A stretch of DNA of 8,377 nt, taken from NCBI GenBank assembly GCA_030699855.1, contig JAUYKR010000006.1:1-8377 (forward strand), written 5' to 3'. Both the position numbers and the translations under genes were made by a program. Positions 1 to 5,163 of this stretch are shown piece after piece (position 1 is the first letter of the stretch; each line of letters opens with the position of its first letter). The notes beneath the pieces are model-generated. The model was not told the DNA's origin. It worked only from the letters and a program-made list of their open reading frames with translations, and made no database searches. The DNA comes from a bacterium. Lineage in GTDB: Bacteria; Patescibacteriota; Gracilibacteria; JAUYGZ01.

Positions 1-128
1 GTAAATTTTAGATTGTTAGGCAGATTCTTTTTAACGATGTCGTGAAAAATAACCTCATGATCATTTTCAAGGAGAGCCTTACCAAAGGCATACCCGACAT
101 TCCCAGATCCTATAATTGCAACTTTCAT
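1..128 (-). CDS. Nucleotide-sugar dehydrogenase-like protein, N-terminal part (cut by window edge)
   Basis: Reading the minus strand from the ATG at 128-126 gives 42 residues before the window ends; the rest lies outside. The residues form the start of an NAD-binding Rossmann fold: a first beta strand (KVAII), the glycine loop G7-S-G9-N-V-G12, a helix, and a second strand ending in Asp30, the position that normally binds the NAD ribose. This beginning resembles the UDP-glucose/GDP-mannose dehydrogenase family, which oxidises nucleotide sugars to uronic acids for surface polysaccharides. The family call is an inference, since other Rossmann dehydrogenases share this start. The ATG lies one base after the TAG stop of the upstream methyltransferase gene, so the two are almost certainly co-transcribed and probably translationally coupled. 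No Shine-Dalgarno sequence is visible. Confidence 0.6.
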   Translation of the reverse strand, partial: MKVAIIGSGNVGYAFGKALLENDHEVIFHDIVKKNLPNNLKF

Positions 129-129
129 T

Positions 130-708
130 CTAGCGGTTAAATTTTAATTTTTTGATTGTTCCGTTACATATTTTTCGCACACTTGATAATGAAAGTATAT
201 CGTTGTCAAAACCCGAAATAACAGCTAGCCTCTGTTGTCCTTGTTGTACTTCTAAAAAATCAAATTGCTTGAAATCATCTTTAGACCAGACTGATATATG
301 CGCCTCATGTTTGTGTCCCTCGTAGCTGTCTTGTAATTCCGCAAATGGATAATTAATGATGATAAGCTTTGCCCTGTATACGAGAAAATGCAATAAATCA
401 GTGCCGATAGATTTGGGCAAGTGCTCTAATACATTGCCGAATATCGCGATATCAAAATGATCGTCAACCCTGTCTAATAAGGCAGATATATTGGCGCAAA
501 TAATCTCATCATATATAGATTTCAAATTAAATTCTTTGATATAATCTTGTTCAATCTCAAAACCTATACATTTGATATTGGGCTCTATAGATCGAATCAG
601 TCTTCCATATTTACCTGCTCCGCTCCCAATATCTAGCACTGTTTGAGGATTCGCGGCAGCTATCATATTTCTGATAGCGCCATCAAATACATCTACTGAA
701 TAAGGCAT
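130..708 (-). CDS. Class I SAM-dependent methyltransferase
   Basis: This 192-residue protein has the class I methyltransferase core. Motif I is VLDIGSGAGKYG at residues 24-35, with Asp26 and the glycine-rich SAM loop. An acidic residue ends strand two (Glu51, in GFEIE). FDIAIFGNVLEHL at 85-97 matches the post-II/motif IV region common in small methyltransferases. The later NYPFAELQDSYEGHKHEAHISVW stretch (119-141, with gaps not shown) recalls sugar- or glycan-linked methyltransferases whose substrate loop follows strand five, but the substrate cannot be read from sequence. No membrane segments are seen. It starts at the ATG at 708-706, directly downstream of a strong promoter, and its stop is one base from the start of the dehydrogenase-like gene. 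The neighbours suggest a role in surface sugar modification (inference). The gene is AT-rich compared with the right half of the window. Confidence 0.8.
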   Translation of the reverse strand: MPYSVDVFDGAIRNMIAAANPQTVLDIGSGAGKYGRLIRSIEPNIKCIGFEIEQDYIKEFNLKSIYDEIICANISALLDRVDDHFDIAIFGNVLEHLPKSIGTDLLHFLVYRAKLIIINYPFAELQDSYEGHKHEAHISVWSKDDFKQFDFLEVQQGQQRLAVISGFDNDILSLSSVRKICNGTIKKLKFNR

Positions 709-716
709 TAGGCTGG

Positions 717-745
717 ATTATAGTTACGGATCTAATTAAAATCAA
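717..745 (-). promoter_or_regulatory. Sigma-70 promoter of the methyltransferase gene, predicts a leaderless mRNA
   Basis: On the minus strand there is a -35 box TTGATT (745-740), a 17-base spacer, and a perfect -10 box TATAAT (722-717). Only 8 bases separate the -10 box from the ATG at 708, so transcription should begin at or within about two bases of the start codon. There is no room for a Shine-Dalgarno sequence. The -35 box overlaps the last codon and stop of the upstream HAD gene. Confidence 0.7.
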
Positions 746-1368
746 TCACTTTCTTCGATCGAGACCCCGCTGGTTTCAAGGTCAGAAATTAACCTTTCTA
801 CTGACTGAAATTGAATTGTTTGCATTCCAAGTTTCTTTGCAGGAAATAAATTTAGCTCTATGTCATCAATAAAAACAGAGCGCTCTGGTGAAGAATCCAT
901 TTTCTTCAAAATATCTTGATATGCGAGTAGATCAGGTTTCATTTTAGACCAAGGATAATAGGAATAAGATATTTGATTAAAGAGCTTATGATAATTAAAT
1001 TTACTCTCTAAGTAATCAACCCATTCTTTGGCATGGATGGACAAGAGGCCCAAATTATAGCCTTGACTCTGTAGTGATTCTATAACGTTTCTAGTTCCTT
1101 CAATCTCTTGAAAATTATCTCTAACTAAATTTATCAAATCGCCCACAGTAAGTGGCCACTTATTTCTTTTTAAGACGGCTGTCCAGAATTCTTCCTCAGA
1201 GATTTTTCCAGCGAATAACTGAAGCTGCTCGGGTATATTTAGTGCATCCATAGACACAGATTCACTGATCTCTTTTGAAATGAGTATATGAGTCCCTAAT
1301 AATCCCTTCAAATAAACCTCTGATAAATCAAATATTATTGTGGATATATTATTAGTGTGCGTCTTCAT
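742..1368 (-). CDS. HAD-superfamily hydrolase (haloacid dehalogenase-like, subfamily I)
   Basis: The 208-residue protein shows all four HAD motifs. Motif I is IIFDLSEV (11-18) with nucleophile Asp14; motif II is LLSIHA with Ser110; motif III is Lys144 in MKPD; motif IV is FIDD with Asp168 and Asp169. A helical cap would lie between about residues 20 and 95. The position two after the nucleophile is Ser16 rather than the usual acid/base Asp. A non-Asp residue there is also found in YihX-like and dehalogenase-like members (FDLGGV type), so the protein need not be inactive, but it may not be a typical phosphatase. It ends with TGA, showing that UGA is a stop here. It lies between the rpmE terminator and the methyltransferase gene. 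Its substrate is unknown; sugar phosphates are a reasonable guess from the neighbours. No Shine-Dalgarno sequence precedes the ATG. Confidence 0.8.
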   Translation of the reverse strand: MKTHTNNISTIIFDLSEVYLKGLLGTHILISKEISESVSMDALNIPEQLQLFAGKISEEEFWTAVLKRNKWPLTVGDLINLVRDNFQEIEGTRNVIESLQSQGYNLGLLSIHAKEWVDYLESKFNYHKLFNQISYSYYPWSKMKPDLLAYQDILKKMDSSPERSVFIDDIELNLFPAKKLGMQTIQFQSVERLISDLETSGVSIEESD

Positions 1369-1375
1369 ATTTAGC

Positions 1376-1381
1376 TACATA
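1376..1381 (-). promoter_or_regulatory. Possible weak -10 box for the HAD gene
   Basis: TATGTA on the minus strand lies 7 bases before the HAD ATG, the same spacing seen for other genes in this window. No convincing -35 box is found. Because the rpmE terminator lies just upstream, the HAD gene needs either this promoter or terminator read-through. Confidence 0.25.
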
Positions 1382-1388
1382 GAAGGTT

Positions 1389-1421
1389 TAAAAAACACCC
1401 TCATCATAGGGGTGTTTTTTA
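1389..1421 (-). terminator. Intrinsic terminator of rpmE
   Basis: A 12-bp hairpin pairs 1389-1400 with 1410-1421 around a 9-base loop. On the minus strand its core is ACACCC/GGGTGT-type pairing followed by a run of T, the usual Rho-independent form. The first bases of the stem are the TAA stop codon of rpmE, so stop and terminator overlap. Confidence 0.8.
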
Positions 1422-1697
1422 TTTCTTCTTCGGCGCTGTTTTCTTCTTTTTGGCCTTGGCGGAAAGCTTTTCTCGCTTAGACCTGACCTGGCCTTTGGCA
1501 GCAGCTTTTCTGGCTTTAAACTTCTCCACCTTTCCGGCGGCATCGATAACTTTCTGCTTTCCGGTATAGAAGGGATGGCAGGCGGAGCAGATTTCAACCT
1601 CAATCTTCTCTTTGGTTGAACCGACAACAAAAGTAGTCCCGCAGCCGCAGGTGACTTTTGCCTTATCGAAATACTTTGGGTGGATGTCGGTCTTCAT
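1419..1697 (-). CDS. rpmE: Ribosomal protein bL31 (zinc-binding form)
   Basis: This is a 92-residue large-subunit protein that helps bridge the two ribosomal subunits. It begins MKTDIHPKY and carries the zinc ribbon of the C+ form: Cys17 and Cys19 (CGCG), then Cys37 and Cys40 (ICSACHPFYTGKQK). The core ends near residue 60. The remainder is a long Lys/Ala-rich basic tail ending in KKKTAPKKK, making the protein about 20 residues longer than the usual near-70 residue bL31; the tail probably binds rRNA (inference). The zinc-binding form implies zinc-replete expression in species that also have a C- paralogue; none is visible here. It has its own consensus promoter about 15 bases upstream and its own terminator, so it is a single-gene unit divergent from the 16S gene. 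No Shine-Dalgarno sequence precedes the ATG. Confidence 0.95.
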   Translation of the reverse strand: MKTDIHPKYFDKAKVTCGCGTTFVVGSTKEKIEVEICSACHPFYTGKQKVIDAAGKVEKFKARKAAAKGQVRSKREKLSAKAKKKKTAPKKK

Positions 1698-1712
1698 ATT
1701 TAAGATATACCC

Positions 1713-1740
1713 ATTATATGAATTGAGGTCTCTTAGTCAA
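1713..1740 (-). promoter_or_regulatory. Sigma-70 promoter of rpmE
   Basis: On the minus strand, -35 TTGACT (1740-1735), a 16-base spacer and -10 TATAAT (1718-1713). The predicted start near 1706 leaves a leader of about 8-9 bases before the ATG at 1697, with no AGGAGG-like sequence. The hexamers and spacer length are identical to those of the 16S promoter. Confidence 0.8.
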
Positions 1741-1769
1741 GCTTTATGCCCTAAAACTTAGTCCCGTAA

Positions 1770-1886
1770 ACCGTCTTTATATTAGGCGCGGAATTTGCCA
1801 TGCTTCTGGCGGCTTCCATGTTCGTCCTCATGGTCTACGGCCCCGGCATCTGGGCGATAGATAGTAGGTGGCGGCAGAGGGAATAA
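1770..1886 (+). pseudogene. Remnant of a DoxX-like membrane protein gene (C-terminal end only)
   Basis: After an in-frame TAA at 1767-1769, an open stretch reads TVFILGAEFAMLLAASMF and continues to VYGPGIWAIDSRW before a TAA at 1884-1886. The GAEFA, hydrophobic segment, GPG and W-x-ID pattern recalls the end of DoxX-family proteins, where GGE(F/Y)A, a membrane helix and GPGR-S-D occur in this order. Nothing matching the N-terminal three quarters of such a protein lies upstream, where the rpmE promoter sits, so this appears to be a decayed leftover between two promoters. A short true membrane peptide starting at the ATG at 1800 is the alternative. The family match is from memory. Confidence 0.45.
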
Positions 1887-1891
1887 AACTA

Positions 1892-1919
1892 TTGACTTTT
1901 AAACCCAGCTCCCTATAAT
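1892..1919 (+). promoter_or_regulatory. Sigma-70 promoter of the 16S rRNA gene
   Basis: TTGACT (1892-1897), a 16-base spacer and TATAAT (1914-1919) give a near-consensus promoter. An A-rich stretch (AATAAAACTA) lies just upstream and could act as an UP element. Transcription should begin near 1926, about 305 bases before the mature 16S 5' end. Confidence 0.85.
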
Positions 1920-1925
1920 ACTACT

Positions 1926-2230
1926 CACGCAATTTGAAACAGGAAACAACTGAATAGCGCTTGCAGGAATTAACACTTCTACTGCAAGAAACACGTATCT
2001 TCGCTAGTACATCTGCCCCGGCTCCTTTTTCTAAAAGGGCTCAAGGAATCGAGGCAGGTGTATTGATTTTATTCAATACCGCCTGAGCGTTCATTGAAAA
2101 CTGAATAACCAGCAAAATAAGAGTCCAGAACAAATAACAAGAATCCTTTCTTGTTGTCCTAATCTTTCCAAGTAGGGATTGGTCAGTAGCGAGTCGCTTC
2201 GGCGGCAAACTGCTGACTCAGCACTTACTT
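1926..2230 (+). other. 16S rRNA precursor leader
   Basis: This gene-free stretch is the transcribed 5' leader. It contains several clear hairpins: CTTGCAG 1960-1966 with CTGCAAG 1982-1988; CATCTGCC 2010-2017 with GGCAGGTG 2053-2060; TATTGA 2061-2066 with TCAATA 2073-2078; and a larger one around 2181-2217 closing with GTCAGTAG/CTGCTGAC-type pairing. Its 2139-2164 portion pairs with the trailer. No tRNA, convincing boxA or open reading frame was recognised in it. Confidence 0.65.
2139..2164 (+). repeat. 5' strand of the 16S processing stem
   Basis: Bases 2142-2164 are the reverse complement of 5072-5094, with one G-U pair in 23 positions. The pairing extends outward through 2139-2141 with 5095-5097. 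It would enclose the whole 16S gene in a long duplex, the usual RNase III substrate for releasing pre-16S rRNA. Confidence 0.85.
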
Positions 2231-2445
2231 AATTATGAGGATTTGATCCTGGTCCAGGATGAACGCTGGCGGCGTGGATAAGGCATGCAAGTCGAACGCT
2301 TTGATTTATTTCAAGGAGTGGCAAACGGGTTAGTAACACCTTGGTACCTACCCTGAAGACGGGAATAGCCAATCGAAAGGTTGGGTAATACCCGATAGTC
2401 TCGAAAGAGTAAATGATTTTTCGCTTCAGGATGGGCCTAGGCTCG

Positions 2446-2482
<37 letters not shown>

Positions 2483-2516
2483 CGACCGATAGGGGGGCTG
2501 AGAGGCCGATCCCCAA

Positions 2517-2568
<52 letters not shown>

Positions 2569-2700
2569 ATTCCACAATGCACGAAAGTGTGATGGAGCGA
2601 CGCCGCGTGTAGGATGAAGGCCTTCGGGTCGTAAACTACTTTTCTACGGGAAGAACCTTCGGGTGACGGTACCGTAGGAATAAGGAGCTGCAAACCTCGT

Positions 2701-3002
2701 GAAGAGGTATGATTAAGCTCATACTCAACAGCAATTAATCCTCGATATTACTGGCGCGACTCTGAATGGAAACATTCAGATGAACATTCGGCTTATATGC
2801 GGGAAATCTTTAAAGAGCTGCGTCTTTTTATAAGACACTTTAAAGACGATCCGCAGGGAAGTCATAATTGACCCCTCAGAGACTGATTCCCTTATGGGAT
2901 GATATAAAAGCTTAAATAGCTTTTATAAGACGCCGAACACCCTAGCTGAAAGGCGGGTGATGATATAGTCCGATCCTTGCAGTGATGCAAGCAAGAAAAA
3001 TG
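2701..3002 (+). ncRNA. Group I self-splicing intron in 16S, no ORF
   Basis: The insertion splits helix 18 between E. coli U516 and G517. Joining 2700 to 3003 restores CTCGT followed by GCCAGCAG, and CTCGT then pairs with ACGAG of the 530 stem. Group I core elements are in the right order: P-like ATATGCGGGAAAT (2795-2807), Q-like GATCCGCAGGGAAGTC (2848-2863), R-like CTCAGAGACTGAT (2875-2887) and S-like GATGATATAGTCCGATCC (2959-2976). Pairings seen are P4 (2798-2802/2851-2855), a P6 stem (2821-2827/2842-2848), P7 (GACT 2881-2884/AGTC 2967-2970), a 10-bp stem 2903-2912/2918-2927, and P9 (2976-2981/2986-2991) with a GTGA loop. The exon ends in T and the intron in G, as group I requires. P1 is not clear: ACCTC/GAGGT pairing (2694-2698/2704-2708) leaves the splice-site T in the loop. 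No coding sequence is present. Confidence 0.88.
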
Positions 3003-3376
3003 GCCAGCAGCAGCGGTAATACGAGGGCTTCAAGCGTTATCCGGAATTATTGGGCGTAAAGCGCACGTAGGTGGCCAAGTGCGTCTCATGTAAAATCCCG
3101 ACTGCTCAACAGCGGGCCTGCATGGGAAACGACTTGGCTTGAGGGTGTAAGAGGTTACTAGAACTCACGGTGTAGGGGTGAAATCCGTTGATATCGTGGG
3201 GAATACCAAAGGCGAAGGCATGTAACTGGTACACTCCTGACACTCAGGTGCGAAAGCGTGGGGCGCGAACGAGATTAGATACCTCGGTAGTCCACGCCGT
3301 AAACGATGTTCACTAGCCGTTTCGAGTATCGACCCTCGGAGTGGCGTAGCTAACGCATTAAGTGAACCGCCTGGGA

Positions 3377-3408
<32 letters not shown>

Positions 3409-3827
3409 AGACGGGGACTCGCACAAGCGGTGGAGCGTGAGGTTTAATTCGACGATAAGCGGAAAACCTTACCCAGACTTGACATTCTAGTGACCGCTTC
3501 TGGAAACAGAAGCTTCTCTCACGAGCACTAGAACAGGTGTTGCACGGTTGTCGTCAGCTCGTGCTTTGAAGTGTTCCCTTAAGTGGGGTAACGAGCGCAA
3601 CCCATACTGTGTGTTATACGTGTCACACAGGACTGCCCCGCCCAGAGCTAAGAACAGCAATGTTGTTAGTTGTGGGCGGGGAGGAAGGAGTGGATGACGC
3701 CAAATCAGCGTGGCCCTTTGATGTCTGGGGCAACACTCGCGCTACAATGGTAGGTACAATAGGTCGCCAAACCGCAAGGTGGAGCTAATCCTAAAAACCT
3801 GCCTCAGTTCAGATTGGAGTCTGCAAT

Positions 3828-3889
<62 letters not shown>

Positions 3890-4231
3890 TCGAGTCTTGT
3901 ACTCGGGTCGCCATGCGATCCTTAATGCTAGTTGGTGTAAATCCAACAAAAACAAGATGTAGTGTTTTTAAGCGAAATCTCAGCTATTGGGGGTGACTCC
4001 CATAGTGAAGGGAGAAAGTAGCAGACACTAGCTTGAATGTCAGTTTGTGGCATACACACTAGGCCATCCCTCGAGTACTGGGAGAAACCTACTGCATCAA
4101 AACAAGAGTGTGTATGTGTAGTGACATCGAGATAGTGTTAAAAAGTATTTAGGGTTACCGTGGGAGATCTTGTATATTCCTCGTGGTATAATTACCCCGA
4201 GGTATAGGATGAGTAATCTACCCTAGAAGAT

Positions 4232-4774
4232 ATGCAAGAAGTCAGCAGAGCTCGTAGTACCGATAAGCGGCGCAATTTAAACTGCGCAGAGCCTATCGGG
4301 AAGGAGCGAATTCAAAGGAAAAAACTTAACCCTCATTACGTTGCCGGATTTATAGACGGTGAAGGGTCTTTCTCTGTAAGTATAGGGAAACACAAGACTC
4401 TTAAGCGCCGAATGGAAATTCGTCCGGAGTTCGAAATTGAGCTCCGAGCCGATGATAGAGAAATTCTTGAGCGAATTCTCATAACAATCGGCTGCGGCCG
4501 AATCTACGATCTTTCTTACGAAAGATATGGATGGTATCCGCACGTTAAATATAAAATCGGTGGACGCAAAGATATGGTTAAGTACCTATTCCCCTTTCTC
4601 GACAGATATCCTTTGCAAGCAAAAAAGTTAAAGGACTATAAATCCTTTAAAAAAATTGTTCTTAGTATGGAAAAGAAAGAACATCTAAGTGATAAAGGAT
4701 ATCAAAAAATTGTCTCCATAAGAGACGAAATGAGAAAAAACGGGAAAAAGGCAAAATCCTTTGGAAACCGCTAG
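4232..4774 (+). CDS. LAGLIDADG homing endonuclease, intron-encoded
   Basis: This 180-residue ORF has one LAGLIDADG helix, YVAGFIDGEGSF at residues 36-47; Glu44 is the expected metal-binding acid. One motif per chain implies a homodimer, as in I-CreI. The pattern after it (SVSIGKH, EIRPEFEIEL, a central helix, then KIGGRKDM and YPLQAKKLKDY near 110-141) fits the beta-beta-alpha layout of the family. The enzyme would cut intronless 16S alleles and so drive intron homing; some relatives act as splicing maturases. The start is uncertain: family members usually begin about 10 residues before the motif, and residues 1-30 are encoded by DNA with strong RNA pairing (CCGATA 4260-4265/TATCGG 4294-4299 and GCGCA 4270-4274/TGCGC 4283-4287). 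Those residues may not be translated, and a non-ATG start such as the ATT near 4310 is possible. The TAG stop lies inside the domain V-like hairpin. Confidence 0.88.
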   Translation: MQEVSRARSTDKRRNLNCAEPIGKERIQRKKLNPHYVAGFIDGEGSFSVSIGKHKTLKRRMEIRPEFEIELRADDREILERILITIGCGRIYDLSYERYGWYPHVKYKIGGRKDMVKYLFPFLDRYPLQAKKLKDYKSFKKIVLSMEKKEHLSDKGYQKIVSIRDEMRKNGKKAKSFGNR

Positions 4775-4801
4775 GGTACGGGAAATCCGTTTGCCCAGTG
4801 G
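4768..4801 (+). ncRNA. Domain V-like catalytic hairpin of the group II intron
   Basis: Exactly 34 nt, the usual domain V length. The lower stem is CCGCT/AGTGG with a CGC triad opposite GTG, giving the expected central G-U pair. GGG/CCC follows, then a two-base TT bulge on the 3' strand, then an upper stem ACGG/CCGT capped by GAAAT. Departures from the standard form are a bulged A at 4773 and a five-base rather than four-base terminal loop. The first 7 bases also encode the end of the endonuclease ORF. Confidence 0.6.
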
Positions 4802-4807
4802 TGTCAT

Positions 4808-4837
4808 ACACTTGACAAGTAATTGTCAATATTGTGT
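4808..4837 (+). ncRNA. Domain VI-like branch-point hairpin
   Basis: TTGACAA (4812-4818) pairs perfectly with TTGTCAA (4823-4829) around a GTAA tetraloop. ACAC (4808-4811) pairs with GTGT (4834-4837). The 3' strand leaves TATT (4830-4833) unpaired, so A4831 is the candidate branch-point adenosine. It lies 9-13 nt from the possible 3' splice sites, slightly further than the usual 7-8. Confidence 0.5.
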
Positions 4838-4961
4838 AATAAATACCGCCCGTCAATGCAAGGGAGCTGGGAATACCCGAAAGATCACCTCGGTGGTACT
4901 AAGGTAAGCTCAGTGACATGGCATAAGTCGTAACAAGGCACGCGTAGGGGAACCTGTGCGT

Positions 4962-4973
4962 GGATCAATTAAA
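4962..4973 (+). other. 16S 3' tail lacking an anti-Shine-Dalgarno sequence
   Basis: Helix 45 (CACGCGTAGG/CCTGTGCGTG around GGAA) is intact and is followed by GGATCA at 4962-4967, as in other bacteria. Where CCTCC is expected the sequence is ATTAAATTTTC. A hairpin begins at about 4974, and no CCTCC occurs anywhere in the trailer to 5100. Confidence 0.85.
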
Positions 4974-5071
4974 TTTTCTTTTCTTTTTTAGAAAAGAAAG
5001 TCGATTCGTTTTTAAAACGAAATGCCCACAGGGCAGATGGTGTTAGTCGAGGCGCCAGAAAAGGCTCGACC
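4974..5071 (+). other. 16S rRNA precursor trailer with stacked hairpins
   Basis: Four hairpins follow one another: TTTCTTTTC 4975-4983 with 4991-4999; TTCGTTT 5005-5011 with 5015-5021; GCCC 5024-5027 with GGGC 5031-5034; and GTCGAG 5046-5051 with CTCGAC 5065-5070. They lie inside the processing stem and are probably removed during maturation. Confidence 0.7.
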
Positions 5072-5097
5072 GATTAGGATAACAAGAAAGGATTTTT
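5072..5097 (+). repeat. 3' strand of the 16S processing stem
   Basis: Bases 5072-5094 pair with 2142-2164 in the leader (22 Watson-Crick pairs and one G-U), and 5095-5097 extend the pairing. The duplex closes around the single 16S gene, with its introns, as an RNase III-type substrate. Confidence 0.85.
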
Positions 5098-5105
5098 ATT
5101 TTGTG

Positions 5106-5132
5106 AAAAACGGCCCCACAAGGGCCTTTTTT
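5106..5132 (+). terminator. Intrinsic terminator of the 16S transcription unit
   Basis: GGCCC (5112-5116) pairs with GGGCC (5122-5126) around CACAA, flanked by an A run and followed by six T. The A/T runs can extend the stem past one bulged C. It sits 9 bases after the processing stem and shows that no 23S gene belongs to this transcript. Confidence 0.85.
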
Positions 5133-5147
5133 CTTTGTTCGAGCTCG

Positions 5148-5156
5148 TGATATACT
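5148..5156 (+). promoter_or_regulatory. Extended -10 promoter of the response regulator, predicts a leaderless mRNA
   Basis: TGATATACT contains an extended -10 box (TG, one base, TATACT). The ATG at 5164 follows after 7 bases, so the transcript should start at or next to the start codon. The -35 region is only T-rich and overlaps the 16S terminator tail. Confidence 0.55.
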
Positions 5157-5163
5157 GGCAGCA

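Larger units (their letters stand above)
3901..4844 (+). mobile_element. Group II-like intron in 16S carrying a LAGLIDADG endonuclease
   Basis: The insertion interrupts the conserved GTACACACCGCCC site (E. coli 1392-1404). Two boundary models fit, both 940 nt: 3901-4840 (exon join TTGT/AAATACCG) or 3905-4844 (TTGTACTC/ACCG). Group II evidence: exon CTCGAG-TCTTGT (3889-3900) can act as IBS2-IBS1, with complementary CTCGAG (4070-4075) and ACAAGA (4101-4106) in the intron in the expected EBS2-EBS1 order; a domain V-like 34-nt hairpin at 4768-4801; a domain VI-like hairpin at 4808-4837; CTCGTAGTA (4251-4259) before a long stem 4260-4299, recalling the domain III/IV junction of lactococcal Ll.LtrB (from memory); and the ORF in the domain IV position. 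Group I P-Q-R-S elements were not found here. Oddities: the 5' end is not GUGYG, and no reverse transcriptase is encoded. That it is an intron is nearly certain; that it is group II is probable. Confidence 0.7.

Noticed and set aside
4232..4264. Taking the endonuclease ATG at 4232 as certain
   Set aside because: Residues 1-30 lie in strongly paired RNA, and family members usually start nearer the motif; the start is reported as uncertain.
3901..4844. Group I or archaeal bulge-helix-bulge intron as the explanation for the second insertion
   Set aside because: I could not find the ordered P, Q, R and S elements that are clear in intron 1, nor a simple bulge-helix-bulge at the exon ends, while domain V- and VI-like hairpins and EBS/IBS matches are present. 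Kept as the main alternative.
4277..4856. Antisense open frames over the endonuclease (4277-4543, 4662-4856)
   Set aside because: The plus-strand frame has a clear LAGLIDADG motif; the antisense frames are by-products of its codons.
5072..5163. Start of a 16S-23S spacer or a tRNA gene after the 16S
   Set aside because: No cloverleaf or 23S 5' end is seen, and an intrinsic terminator closes the unit before an unrelated protein gene.
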